Positions 7,287-15,774 are shown, counted from the stretch's first letter. The stretch is DNA of 33,969 nucleotides from Candidatus Pelagibacter sp. (GCA_029941985.1 JAPYTV010000001.1:1-33969); one strand, 5' to 3'. Notes: a model not told the origin generated them from the sequence alone. Program-made: numbers and translations.

Positions 7287-10283
7287 ATGTCACAAAATTT
7301 TAGATTAGAAAATATTGGGTTAATTAATAGAGATAAAAAAATCTCATTTAAATTTAATGGAAAAAATTATTTTGGTTATGAAGGAGATACAATAGCATCT
7401 GCTTTACTTGCTAATGGAGTTCATCTTATTGGAAGAAGCTTTAAATATCATAGACCAAGAGGTTTTTTTGGATCAGGTGTTGATGAACCATATGCTATAG
7501 TTCAATTATACAGGAACGGCGAGAGTATACCAAATATAAAAACTACAGAACAAGAGCTTTTTGAAGGATTAGAAGCAACAAGCGTGAATTGTTGGCCTAG
7601 TGTTAATTTTGATATTGGAGCGATTAATAATTTTTTAAAAATATTTCTTCCTGCTGGATTTTATTACAAAACATTTATGTGGCCAAAAAGTTTTTGGCAC
7701 AAAGTTTATGAACCTTTTATTAGAAAAGCAGCTGGATTTGGAGTTGCATCAATCAAGCACGATCAAGAGAGATATGAACATAAATATGAATATTGTGATT
7801 TATTAATTACCGGATCAGGTCCATCAGGTTTAGCAAGTGCATATTCTGCAGCAAAAAACGGAGCCAGGGTAATACTAGCTGAAAACAACCCAAGGTTTGG
7901 AGGAAGTTTATTAACCAGTGAGGTAAATATTGGAAATCAAACCGGAAGAGAATGGGCAGAAAATATTATAACTGAACTAAAAGAGATGCCTAACGTGATA
8001 GTAAAAAATAGATCACAAGTTTTTGGTTACTACGATCACAATATGTTAGTGATGTCAGAAAAAATAAGCGATCATTTACCTAAAACAAAAAAATACAGTC
8101 CAAAAGAAAGACTTTGGTATATTAGAGCAAAAGAAGTTGTTATTTCATCTGGATCAATAGAAAGACCTTTGGTATTTGGAAATAATGATACACCAGGAGT
8201 AATGCTGTCTTCTGCAGCAAAAGAATATTTAAAAGTCTATGGAGTTTTAGTTGGAAAAAAACCTTTAATATTTACTAATAATGATAGTGGCTATGAAACA
8301 GCAATAGAATTTAAAAAAAATGGTATAGATCCAGTTATATTAGATACACGAAAAGATCCCAAATCAGAAATAATAGATGAAGCAAAAAATTTAAATATCA
8401 ATATTAAATTTTCGTATGTAGTGGTTGTAGCTAAAGGTTATAAAAAAGTAAAATCAGCAGATATTGCAAAAATTTCAGAAGATAAAAAAGAATTAGGTAC
8501 AATAGAAAATGTTAATTGTGATTGTATATGTGTTTCAGGTTTTTGGACACCAACAATACATTTGGCATCTCAATCAGGAAATAAAACTAAGTTTAATAAA
8601 GATATAGATGCATTTGTACCAGGGATATCAAAACAGAATGAAACAACTTTAGGAGCGGCAAATGGAACATTTACTTTAGAAGAAACTTTAAAAAATTCAT
8701 TTGATAGTGGTTATGAATTATCAAAAAAAATAACCAATAATGATAATAAGATTTCATTTCCAATAGTTGTTGAAAAAAAATCAACAGAACATGATAAATT
8801 TTGGTGTGTGCCTCTTCCAAAAGGAAAAACTTATAAAAGATTTTTAGACTTTCAAAATGATGTAGCTGTTTCAGACGTCGAAATTGCTCTAAAAGAAGGT
8901 TATAGATCTATTGAGCATGTAAAGAGATACACAACTCTAGGGATGGCAACTGACCAGGGAAAAACAAGTAATCTTAATGGTTTACAGCTGGTATCTAATA
9001 TAGAAAACAAAATAGTGCCGGAGGTTGGTCACACAACTTTTAGACCCCCATACACACCCGTTACTATTGGAACAATTGTGGGTAGGGAAGTAGGTAAACA
9101 TTCAAGACCAACAAGGAAATCACCAATGCATTTATGGCATGAAAAAAATAATGCTGTATTTGTTGATGCAGGAGTGTGGTTGAGACCAAGATATTACAAA
9201 CAAGGAGACGAAACATTATTTGAAGGATCAAAAAGAGAAGCAAAAAATGTTAGAGCAAATGTAGGTGTTTGCGACGTAACTACTTTAGGTAAAATAGATA
9301 TTAAAGGACCAGATGCAGCTGAATTATTAAATAGAGTTTATACGAATGCATGGTTAAAATTACCAGTCGGAAAAGCTAGGTATGGAGTAATGCTGAGAGA
9401 AGACGGAATTGTAATGGATGATGGTACGACTACTAGAATTTCAGAAAATCATTATCATATGACAACAACAACTGCTCAAGCTGCAAATATTTTATCTCAC
9501 CTTGAATACTATCTGCAAATTGTATGGCCAGAATTAAATGTAAATGTAGTATCTACTACAGAACAATGGGCAGGGGCAGCTATCGCAGGACCCAAATCTA
9601 GAGACTTAGTGCAAAAATTATTTCCAAAAATTGATGTTTCAAACGAAGGTTTACCATTTATGGGCTATGTAGAGGGAGAACTATTTGGTATCCACGCAAG
9701 GATTTTTAGAATTTCATTTTCCGGTGAGCTAGCATATGAAGTTAATGTTGAGTCTGATAATGGAAACTATATGTGGGAAAAAATAATCGAAATAGGTAAG
9801 GAATTTAGAATTCAACCATATGGTACAGAGGCATTATCAACTTTAAGAATTGAAATGGGACATGTAGCAGGGTCCGAATTAGATGGAAGAACCATTCCTT
9901 ATGACAATTCTTTAGAGGGAATGGTAAGTAAAAAGAAAGATTTTATTGGTAAGAGATCTTTAAACAGAAAAGCATTTATGGCAGAAGATAGACAAAAAGT
10001 TGTAGGCGTTGTTCCATTAGATAAAAAAACAAGTATTCCAGAAGGATCTCACTTGGTTAAAGATGCAGACGCTAAACTTCCAAATCCAAAATTAGGTTAT
10101 ATTTCTGCTTCTTGCTGGAGTGTCGAATATGACAATCCATTTTCTTTAGCTATAATAAAAGATGGAAAAAATATGATTGGTCAAAAATTAATTGCAATGT
10201 CTCCATTGAAAAATAAAACAATACCTGTTGAAATAGTTTCTTCACATTATGTCGACCCAAAGGGCGAAAGGGTTAGATCATGA
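7287..10283 (+). CDS. soxA: Sarcosine oxidase, subunit alpha
   Basis: 998 residues, slightly longer than characterised SoxA proteins (about 965). An N-terminal ferredoxin-like domain (about 15-100, with SFKYHRPRGFFG) lacks a 2Fe-2S cysteine set, as is normal for SoxA. An NAD(P)-binding region follows, with GSGPSG near residue 176. The C-terminal third (about 615-990) is an aminomethyltransferase (GcvT)-like folate-binding domain, with VGVCDVTTLGKIDIKGPDA and later FSGELAYEV. This domain receives the methylene group and loads it on THF. Its stop overlaps the soxG start (ATGA). Confidence 0.95.
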   Translation: MSQNFRLENIGLINRDKKISFKFNGKNYFGYEGDTIASALLANGVHLIGRSFKYHRPRGFFGSGVDEPYAIVQLYRNGESIPNIKTTEQELFEGLEATSVNCWPSVNFDIGAINNFLKIFLPAGFYYKTFMWPKSFWHKVYEPFIRKAAGFGVASIKHDQERYEHKYEYCDLLITGSGPSGLASAYSAAKNGARVILAENNPRFGGSLLTSEVNIGNQTGREWAENIITELKEMPNVIVKNRSQVFGYYDHNMLVMSEKISDHLPKTKKYSPKERLWYIRAKEVVISSGSIERPLVFGNNDTPGVMLSSAAKEYLKVYGVLVGKKPLIFTNNDSGYETAIEFKKNGIDPVILDTRKDPKSEIIDEAKNLNINIKFSYVVVVAKGYKKVKSADIAKISEDKKELGTIENVNCDCICVSGFWTPTIHLASQSGNKTKFNKDIDAFVPGISKQNETTLGAANGTFTLEETLKNSFDSGYELSKKITNNDNKISFPIVVEKKSTEHDKFWCVPLPKGKTYKRFLDFQNDVAVSDVEIALKEGYRSIEHVKRYTTLGMATDQGKTSNLNGLQLVSNIENKIVPEVGHTTFRPPYTPVTIGTIVGREVGKHSRPTRKSPMHLWHEKNNAVFVDAGVWLRPRYYKQGDETLFEGSKREAKNVRANVGVCDVTTLGKIDIKGPDAAELLNRVYTNAWLKLPVGKARYGVMLREDGIVMDDGTTTRISENHYHMTTTTAQAANILSHLEYYLQIVWPELNVNVVSTTEQWAGAAIAGPKSRDLVQKLFPKIDVSNEGLPFMGYVEGELFGIHARIFRISFSGELAYEVNVESDNGNYMWEKIIEIGKEFRIQPYGTEALSTLRIEMGHVAGSELDGRTIPYDNSLEGMVSKKKDFIGKRSLNRKAFMAEDRQKVVGVVPLDKKTSIPEGSHLVKDADAKLPNPKLGYISASCWSVEYDNPFSLAIIKDGKNMIGQKLIAMSPLKNKTIPVEIVSSHYVDPKGERVRS

Positions 10284-10867
10284 CATCAATTTCAGTATTA
10301 ACAAATGTTCATTTTAAAGGTCTTTTTGGAGATCATGAAGGTAAAAATGAAAAAGATTTATTAAATTTATCTGAAAATAAAAATTTATTAATCATTCAAA
10401 TAGTAAAATACAAAAACTCTTCAACTTCAATTAATGACATAAAAATTGACAATTTAAATTTAAAAAATGAAACACTTAATATAAGCAGCAATAATGATAC
10501 ACGAATTCTATGGAACGGACCTAATAACTGGCTTTTAGTATCAACTAAGAAAGAACTCCTAAAAGAAATAATAGAAAAATTTGATGAAACTAATTTTGCT
10601 GTTACCAATTTATCTCACTCAAGAGCTATAATTGAATTAGAAGGAGAGAACGCAAAAGAAGTATTAAAAAAAGGATGTCCTTACAATTTTAATGCGTTAA
10701 AAAAGAATAATTGTCTAAATTCAACATTTAATGGAATGTCAGTTACAATAGATGTTTTGGATGACAACCCTAATAAAATAAGAATATTTACTTTAAGAAG
10801 TTTTGGTGAGTCTTTATATCATTCTATTACAGATGCTTGTTTAGAGTTTGGTTACAAAAGCATTTAA
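10280..10867 (+). CDS. soxG: Sarcosine oxidase, subunit gamma
   Basis: 195 residues. SoxG resembles the N-terminal part of aminomethyltransferases and packs against the folate domain of SoxA. Recognisable segments are WNGPNNWLLV (about 75-84), NLSHSRAIIELEG (about 110-122) and LKKGCPYNFN. The gene overlaps soxA by four bases and closes the soxBDAG operon. Its last four bases overlap the end of the convergent permease gene, leaving no room for a separate terminator. Confidence 0.9.
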   Translation: MTSISVLTNVHFKGLFGDHEGKNEKDLLNLSENKNLLIIQIVKYKNSSTSINDIKIDNLNLKNETLNISSNNDTRILWNGPNNWLLVSTKKELLKEIIEKFDETNFAVTNLSHSRAIIELEGENAKEVLKKGCPYNFNALKKNNCLNSTFNGMSVTIDVLDDNPNKIRIFTLRSFGESLYHSITDACLEFGYKSI

Positions 10868-11724
10868 ACTTCGTTTTTTCTTGTAGCAATAAAAACACCA
10901 AGAGTAGCTATAGCAAAACCAATAATGTCTAAATTATTTAATATCTCACCTAGAAATAACCACGCAATTATAGCTGTAGTAGGGGGTATTAAAAAAAAAA
11001 GGGAAACAGTCTTGCTTGCTGAATTTTTTTTAATTAAAAACATTAAGATCGTGAAAGCACTAAATGAAACCAAAAGTATTTGATGACTCATGGCAATTAA
11101 AAAAGTAGGAGTAAAATTAATATAAGGGTCAGTAAAAACAAAAATAATAATTATATGAAAAAGACATCCACCTATAGCTTGATACATGTTGCTTACGGAT
11201 AAAGGTAAGTTATTACTTATTTTTTTTTGCCAGAGTGTAGAGCTTGTAATTGCTAATAATGCTATGAAAGATGATACAACACCGATTACAGGAAGTTTTG
11301 AGCCAATATCAAATCCTAAAACTAATGTGGCACCTACAAATCCAAGAGCAATACCAATCCACTGTTTAAAAGAAACTTTTTCATTTAAAAACTTTTCAGC
11401 TAAAGCATTTGTTAAGATTGGTTGTAATGTGACAATTAATGCTGTGATACCAGTTGGCATCCCAATGGAAACTGAATAAAAAACACCACCAAGATAAACT
11501 CCATGAAATAGAACTCCACTAAAAATAGATTGAAGTAAATTTTTACGGCTAGCTACAATTTTCTGCTTTGTATAGATCACAAATATTAAAAAACCTAGAG
11601 CTACAAAAAAAAACCTAAAAGCTAATGCTGCAAAAGGATCGCTGTTATCTGTTATGGGTTTTGTAGTAACAAAGGCAGAAGACCACAGAATAATGAAAAT
11701 AAATGGAAAAACTCTAATCATCAT
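10864..11724 (-). CDS. DMT-superfamily permease (EamA/RhaT type)
   Basis: 286 residues with about ten hydrophobic segments arranged as two EamA repeats. The first repeat begins FIILWSSAFVTTKP and the second includes ISSTLWQKKIS and LIPPTTAIIAWLFLGE. It is an inner-membrane drug/metabolite transporter of unknown substrate, probably an exporter. Two adjacent ATG codons (11724 and 11721) are possible starts. It lies convergent to soxG, so operon logic does not tie it to sarcosine. Confidence 0.85.
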   Translation of the reverse strand: MMIRVFPFIFIILWSSAFVTTKPITDNSDPFAALAFRFFFVALGFLIFVIYTKQKIVASRKNLLQSIFSGVLFHGVYLGGVFYSVSIGMPTGITALIVTLQPILTNALAEKFLNEKVSFKQWIGIALGFVGATLVLGFDIGSKLPVIGVVSSFIALLAITSSTLWQKKISNNLPLSVSNMYQAIGGCLFHIIIIFVFTDPYINFTPTFLIAMSHQILLVSFSAFTILMFLIKKNSASKTVSLFFLIPPTTAIIAWLFLGEILNNLDIIGFAIATLGVFIATRKNEV

Positions 11725-11790
11725 TATTTTATAAGTTAAATTCTTAAGTAATATCAGTCATTTTCTACTGATTATACCGATAGTAACCTC

Positions 11791-11840
11791 ATACCACCTT
11801 GAGTTGTATTTTAAAACGTGTAGAAAAGGTGTAGGGATTT
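11791..11840 (+). promoter_or_regulatory. Leader of first lipoprotein gene, conserved with the second copy
   Basis: About 50 bases before the start align with those before the paralogue at 12244: both have CACC, TTGAGTT (11799-11805), TTAAAA, then GGTGTA and a G-run. CACCTT (11795-11800) is complementary to AAGGTG (11826-11831), which overlaps the likely ribosome binding site, so a hairpin could limit translation. Upstream, ATCAGT and ACTGAT near 11755-11775 form a small 6-base-pair hairpin. Confidence 0.45.
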
Positions 11841-12128
11841 ATGATTATTAAAAAAATAATTTCAGGAATATTTTTTTTATGCCTTTTAAATGGTTGTATG
11901 CAAAGTACAGCTCTTTTAGGACCAATCTATGCTTATGGAACAACTGGCAATGTATATCACGCTAGTTTTAGCTATGGTTCTGATAAGATAGTTACAAGTC
12001 TTACGGGAAGATCTACAGTGGAAAATGTGGATAATTTATTAAAAGTAAAAAAACAAGATTCTGATTTAAGAAAACTAGTTAAAAAGCAAATTGTAGAAAC
12101 TAGAAAAAAATTAAATCTCATTAAATAA
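11841..12128 (+). CDS. Small lipoprotein of unknown function (copy 1)
   Basis: 95 residues. The N-terminus is a lipoprotein signal peptide: two Lys, a hydrophobic stretch, and lipobox LNGC with Cys19 as the probable lipidated residue. The mature protein has LLGP, TTGNVY and SYGSDKIVTSLTGRST, then a charged helical tail. About half of its residues are identical to the next gene, so this is a tandem duplication. I recognise no characterised family. It is probably anchored to the outer or inner membrane on the periplasmic side. Confidence 0.75.
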   Translation: MIIKKIISGIFFLCLLNGCMQSTALLGPIYAYGTTGNVYHASFSYGSDKIVTSLTGRSTVENVDNLLKVKKQDSDLRKLVKKQIVETRKKLNLIK

Positions 12129-12190
12129 AACCCACACTAGAAAAATCCAAAAGATATAAGACGTTAATAAATATTATAAATACATAAGAG

Positions 12191-12243
12191 CAATCACCAT
12201 TGAGTTAGTGATTAAAATAAGTACAAGGGTGTAAGGGAAATAA
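12191..12243 (+). promoter_or_regulatory. Leader of second lipoprotein gene
   Basis: Homologous to the leader at 11791-11840. It holds CACC (12195-12198), TTGAGTT (12200-12206), ATTAAAATAA and GGGTGTAAGGG ending just before the ATG. CACC can pair with GGTG at 12228-12231. AATCAC and GTGATT (12192-12212) form an alternative 6-base-pair stem. Conserved position relative to both starts suggests a functional element and not only shared ancestry. Confidence 0.4.
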
Positions 12244-12534
12244 ATGTTTATAAATAAATTAATTATAGGAATATTTTGTTTAGTGTTTCTTAATGGTTGT
12301 GCACAAAATTTTGCATTTTTGGGCCCCGCTGTTACATTAGCAAATACAGGGAGCGTATATCAGGCTGGATTAAGTTATGGTTCTGATCGAATTATTACAA
12401 GCCTTACGGGAAAATCAACAGGACAAAATATTAAAGAAATATTACAACCCAAAAAAAGCGATACAAATTTTCAAAAATTAGTTAAAAGAGAAATAGAAGA
12501 TACTAGAAAAAAACTACACTTTACTAATCAGTAA
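12244..12534 (+). CDS. Small lipoprotein of unknown function (copy 2)
   Basis: 96 residues, paralogous to the preceding gene. It has a hydrophobic signal peptide ending in lipobox LNGC (Cys19), then FLGP, NTGSVYQAGLSYGSDRI and TSLTGKST. The C-terminal third (about 60-96) is charged, with KKSD, KLVKREIEDTRKKL, and is probably helical. The central SYGSD-[KR]-I-[VI]-TSLTG block is the most conserved part of the pair. Its end overlaps the convergent unknown gene by 11 bases. No function can be assigned from sequence. Confidence 0.75.
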   Translation: MFINKLIIGIFCLVFLNGCAQNFAFLGPAVTLANTGSVYQAGLSYGSDRIITSLTGKSTGQNIKEILQPKKSDTNFQKLVKREIEDTRKKLHFTNQ

Positions 12535-12964
12535 TATTCAAAGATAAAGCATTAAGTTGCTTTGTTTCTTTACACCAAAGCTCATAGCTTTCACACATAC
12601 GCCATAAAAATTGGTGTGCTCTATTGGATGCTTCAATTAAGATATTGTTTTTTGTTTCATATAGTTCAGGTATTTTAATTAATTGTTTTATGGTTGCATC
12701 TCTTTGAATTTCTAAAAGTTTAATTGTTTCATCTGGTATTTTTTTTCCAGTTTCTTGATCTAGATAATTATTTTTTTTAAGTTCATTAAACCATTCGTTG
12801 TGAAGTGCGCCACTACTTAATTTATTGAATTCATCTGTTTCAATAAATTTATTAATAGCTTCCTTAGTATTGATATTAGGGTATTTTTTTTTAATAATGG
12901 AAATATATAAATAAATAATTTCAGCCACATATATGACGTATGGTTTTTTAGTAGTTATATTCAT
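12524..12964 (-). CDS. Hypothetical protein, 146 aa
   Basis: I do not recognise this protein. It is soluble, without a signal peptide or membrane segment, and looks mostly helical. A C-terminal part with EASNRAHQFLWRMCESYELWC is rich in aromatic residues and holds two Cys. The gene starts 4 bases after the stop of the racemase-like gene on the same strand, so it is probably the last gene of a cupin-racemase unit. Composition matches its neighbours. Confidence 0.65.
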   Translation of the reverse strand: MNITTKKPYVIYVAEIIYLYISIIKKKYPNINTKEAINKFIETDEFNKLSSGALHNEWFNELKKNNYLDQETGKKIPDETIKLLEIQRDATIKQLIKIPELYETKNNILIEASNRAHQFLWRMCESYELWCKETKQLNALSLNITD

Positions 12965-12968
12965 TATT

Positions 12969-13712
12969 TTATTTGTATTTAGCCATCGAGGAAACAGCCA
13001 GTATTAAATTAGGATCTAAGAATATTTTTGATAGTTTAATTTTTTTGAAAGATTTAAATGCAAAAATAGCTATAGGTAATTCAGTACAACCAAGTATTAT
13101 TTTTTTACATTTCATTTTTAATAGATAATTGATAGCAGGTCTTATTGCTTTTTCTGCTAATTTTATATTACCCATTTTTACATATTTAATTGTTTGGTTA
13201 ACAGATTTTACTTGTAAGCTTTCAGTAGGCTTAATTATTGTAAAAAATTTTTCAAATAATTTGTTATAAATTTGAGTTTTTAATGTACCCTCTGTAGCAA
13301 GAAGACCTATTTTTGAATTTTTTTTACAATTTTTTTTTGTATGTATAAAAACTTCTTTAGGCATATTTATAATTGGAATTTTAATTTTACTTTGTAAATC
13401 TTCATACCAATAATGGGCTGTGTTACATGGAATAACAATAAACTTGCACCCACTTTTCTCAAGTGAGCGACAACCGTTTAGAAGACTTTTTAAAACTTTA
13501 TTATATTTAATTATGTTTTTTGGTTTTTCAGGAATGGTTGAAAGTACTTTTGCGTGAAGGCCAATTGATTCTGGTCTTCCAGGAATGTTTGATTTGTTAT
13601 AAAGTATAAAAAGTGGATATTCTTGATCAATTTTTCCTCTATTAAGCATCGCTAACTTGTTGCAAAAATCAAGCCCAGCTTGTGTTCCCATTCCACCTAA
13701 AATTCCAATCAT
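12969..13712 (-). CDS. Aspartate/glutamate racemase-family protein
   Basis: 247 residues. The N-terminal IGILGGMGTQAGLDF is typical of the Asp/Glu/hydantoin racemase superfamily. The two catalytic cysteines of the cofactor-independent mechanism are present: PCNTAHYW (Cys96) and LGCTELP (Cys209). It most resembles aspartate racemase-type (YgeA-like) proteins rather than MurI, which usually begins with a DSG motif. The exact amino acid substrate cannot be read from the sequence. It lies 38 bases after the cupin gene and 4 bases before the 146-aa gene. Confidence 0.85.
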   Translation of the reverse strand: MIGILGGMGTQAGLDFCNKLAMLNRGKIDQEYPLFILYNKSNIPGRPESIGLHAKVLSTIPEKPKNIIKYNKVLKSLLNGCRSLEKSGCKFIVIPCNTAHYWYEDLQSKIKIPIINMPKEVFIHTKKNCKKNSKIGLLATEGTLKTQIYNKLFEKFFTIIKPTESLQVKSVNQTIKYVKMGNIKLAEKAIRPAINYLLKMKCKKIILGCTELPIAIFAFKSFKKIKLSKIFLDPNLILAVSSMAKYK

Positions 13713-13750
13713 TAATATTTAATTATTTATAAATTTATATAATATTTTTC

Positions 13751-14098
13751 TTACAGAGGTTTATTTATACCTCTCATAAAAACTAAAATTAAGCAACCAT
13801 CTTTAGTGTAAGATGAGTGTGTAGACCCAGGTTCAAAAGTAACAAAATCTCCTTTTTTAAAAATTTTACCATCAGAATCTATAAGCTCACCTTCCAACAT
13901 TAAAAACTCTTCATAACCTGTGTGCATGTGATGTAGACTTTTAGCTTCAGGATCCATTTTTAAAAGATAAGAGCCTTGACCTCCATTTTCTCTATCGTAG
14001 CTAATTTTATGCCAACTCATTCCTGATATTGGATGGCCATAATTATCAAAAGGTTCAAATTTAATATTGTAGAGATTAGTTATTTTTCTTTTAGTCAT
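13751..14098 (-). CDS. Cupin-domain protein
   Basis: 115 residues, a single cupin barrel. The metal-binding pattern is HHMHTGYEE (His57, His59, Glu63 or Glu64) with a late His94 in PGSTHSSY. Loop GDFVTFEPG is typical of ChrR-like or small dioxygenase-like cupins. The ligands are intact, so it probably binds a divalent metal, but sensor and enzyme roles cannot be told apart. It heads the unit with the racemase and is divergent from the hydrolase at 14136 across 37 bases. Confidence 0.8.
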   Translation of the reverse strand: MTKRKITNLYNIKFEPFDNYGHPISGMSWHKISYDRENGGQGSYLLKMDPEAKSLHHMHTGYEEFLMLEGELIDSDGKIFKKGDFVTFEPGSTHSSYTKDGCLILVFMRGINKPL

Positions 14099-14135
14099 AA
14101 TTGATATATTCGATAATTATTAATTAATTATAAAT

Positions 14136-14894
14136 ATGCAAGATATATTCGTAGATGACTATGGAAGTGGAACTCCTTTAGTTTTGGTGCATGGTTTTTT
14201 GGGTTCTACAGACATGTGGAAACCACAAATAGAACATTTTAAGAAAAATTTTAGAATTCTTACTCCAGCTTTACCCGGTTTTGGAAAAAGCAATAAAGTA
14301 AAATCATGTGACTCAATTGAATGTATGGCTAAAGCAATACTAAATTCTTTAAAAATAAGACAGGTAGAAAAATTTAACTTATTAGGCCATTCAATGGGAG
14401 GCATGATTGTTCAAGAAATGACAAGACTGGCAAGTGATAAAATATTGAAGTTGATTTGTTATGGAACAAGTTCAAGAGGAAATATACCAGGTAGATTTGA
14501 AACAATAGATGAATCAAGAGAAAAATTAAAGATGAATGGGTTAGAGGCTACAGCTAATCGAATAGCTAAAACTTGGTTTATAAACAAAGATAAAGCAAAG
14601 TATTTTTATTTATGTGAGAATGCTGGAAAACAAACTTCTCTTGAAGCTGCTGACAATGGACTTATTGCAATGAAAAATTGGAGTGGAATAAATAATTTAA
14701 AAGACATAAAAAATGAAACCTTAATTATTTGGGGAGATCAAGATAGAGCTTATAATTATAGTCAAGTTGAAACTTTAAAAAACAATATTTCAAATAGCAG
14801 CTTAAAAATAATAAATGGTTGTTCACATAACGTCCATTTAGAAAAACCTGATGAATTTAATAATTGTGTAAGTGATTTTCTTAAAAAAACTTAA
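14136..14894 (+). CDS. Alpha/beta hydrolase
   Basis: 252 residues of an alpha/beta-hydrolase fold. The oxyanion segment is HGFLGST (19-25), the nucleophile elbow GHSMGG gives Ser86, the acid is probably Asp203 in WGDQDR, and the histidine is probably His231 in CSHNVHLEKP. Overall layout resembles pimeloyl-ester or 3-oxoadipate enol-lactone hydrolase-like enzymes, but the cap region (about 115-185) gives no specific match. There is no signal peptide. Substrate unknown. Confidence 0.85.
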   Translation: MQDIFVDDYGSGTPLVLVHGFLGSTDMWKPQIEHFKKNFRILTPALPGFGKSNKVKSCDSIECMAKAILNSLKIRQVEKFNLLGHSMGGMIVQEMTRLASDKILKLICYGTSSRGNIPGRFETIDESREKLKMNGLEATANRIAKTWFINKDKAKYFYLCENAGKQTSLEAADNGLIAMKNWSGINNLKDIKNETLIIWGDQDRAYNYSQVETLKNNISNSSLKIINGCSHNVHLEKPDEFNNCVSDFLKKT

Positions 14895-14898
14895 TTGG

Positions 14899-14962
14899 TA
14901 TTGGCTGAAATATTTAGCTAAATAATTAAAAAATTAATTTAATTAAAAAATTGCAGCCAATA
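14899..14962. terminator. Long-loop inverted repeat between convergent genes
   Basis: TATTGGCTG at 14899-14907 and CAGCCAATA at 14954-14962 are perfect 9-base arms around a 46-base A/T-rich loop. This is one of the few G/C-bearing structures in the window and sits between the convergent hydrolase and cold-shock genes. No long T-run follows directly. It may be a bidirectional terminator or mRNA 3'-end stabiliser. Confidence 0.4.
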
Positions 14963-14979
14963 GATAGAAAGTGTGAAAA

Positions 14980-15186
14980 TTATGCAGTTTTTAAATTTAC
15001 TGCAGAAGGGCCTTTAGGACCATCTTCAACTTCGAAAGTCAAAGCTTGACCCTCATCTAAACCATTCATGCCAGCATCTCTTACTGCTGATACGTGAACG
15101 AATACATCTTTTTCTTTATCTTCTCTTTCAATAAAACCAAAACCTTTAGTTGGATTGAACCATTTTACTTTTCCTTGTAGACTCAT
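14980..15186 (-). CDS. Cold-shock domain protein (CspA family)
   Basis: 68 residues, one cold-shock domain. The RNA-binding motifs KGFGFI (RNP1) and VFVHV (RNP2) are intact, after the typical start GKVKWFNPT. Such proteins bind single-stranded RNA or DNA and melt mRNA structure. The gene is monocistronic, with a 123-base gap upstream that contains a clear hairpin, and a structured 3' region. Confidence 0.95.
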   Translation of the reverse strand: MSLQGKVKWFNPTKGFGFIEREDKEKDVFVHVSAVRDAGMNGLDEGQALTFEVEDGPKGPSAVNLKTA

Positions 15187-15220
15187 ATTTATCTTCTTAC
15201 TTTTTGTTATGTTACTTTTT

Positions 15221-15240
15221 ATTACTTATAATTAAGTAAT
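15221..15240 (-). promoter_or_regulatory. Hairpin in the csp upstream region
   Basis: Perfect 8-base-pair stem (ATTACTTA / TAAGTAAT) with a 4-base loop, 35 bases upstream of the csp start on the minus strand. Further upstream, TTGACA on the minus strand (15270-15275) matches a consensus -35 box, with a weak TAAACA 15 bases later. Cold-shock mRNAs often have structured leaders, but with an all-A/T core the stem is weak. Confidence 0.35.
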
Positions 15241-15309
15241 TTTGACTTTGTTTAGATTTATTCAGGTTTTGTCAACTAAATTAGACCAATGATTGTAATA
15301 AAAATCACT

Positions 15310-15771
15310 TTAGTTGCCTATTAACAAGCTCATATATACTGAATTAATATCCTTTTCGTAATGTGAGAAAGGTTTGCAAACTTTAAAATTACAGCTAAGG
15401 AATAACTTCCTTGCAGGTGAAAAAAATTTTCCAGCACCGGTTTCCAGGCTTAATTTTTTGATATTTAATTTTTTTGCCTCACTTATTAAATGATTAACGA
15501 CTTTTTTTCCATTTCTTTTGTTTCTAAATCTATCATTAATTCTTATAGATTTAAATTCTCCGTGATCTTTATTTAAAAATTTTATAGCTCCACTGCCCAT
15601 TAATTGATCATCTTCCCATAAACTCCAAAATTTAATAGTGGGATCTTTAAGGCCAGCTATATCCAAGACATGAGTACTTCCTTCTGGAGATACTGATTTT
15701 AATTCGATAAAATGTTTTACTAGCAGTTCATGCACTTCTGGATTATCAAAATTTCCTTCAATTGATTTCAT
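15310..15771 (-). CDS. GNAT-family N-acetyltransferase
   Basis: 153 residues. The acetyl-CoA-binding region is visible as IRINDRFRNKRNGKKV (about 77-92), matching the R/Q-x-x-G-x-[GA] motif A, followed by a helix and the typical late strand with LETGAGKFFSPARKLF. This pattern resembles YsnE/ElaA-like small-molecule or amino-acid acetyltransferases. The acceptor is unknown. It starts 3 bases after the MBL-fold gene stop, so it belongs to the purEK operon. Confidence 0.8.
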   Translation of the reverse strand: MKSIEGNFDNPEVHELLVKHFIELKSVSPEGSTHVLDIAGLKDPTIKFWSLWEDDQLMGSGAIKFLNKDHGEFKSIRINDRFRNKRNGKKVVNHLISEAKKLNIKKLSLETGAGKFFSPARKLFLSCNFKVCKPFSHYEKDINSVYMSLLIGN

Positions 15772-15774
15772 ATT

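Noticed and set aside
11186..11479. 97-codon plus-strand ORF opposite the DMT permease
   Set aside because: Lies wholly within a well-supported membrane protein gene on the other strand, with no ribosome site or family match.
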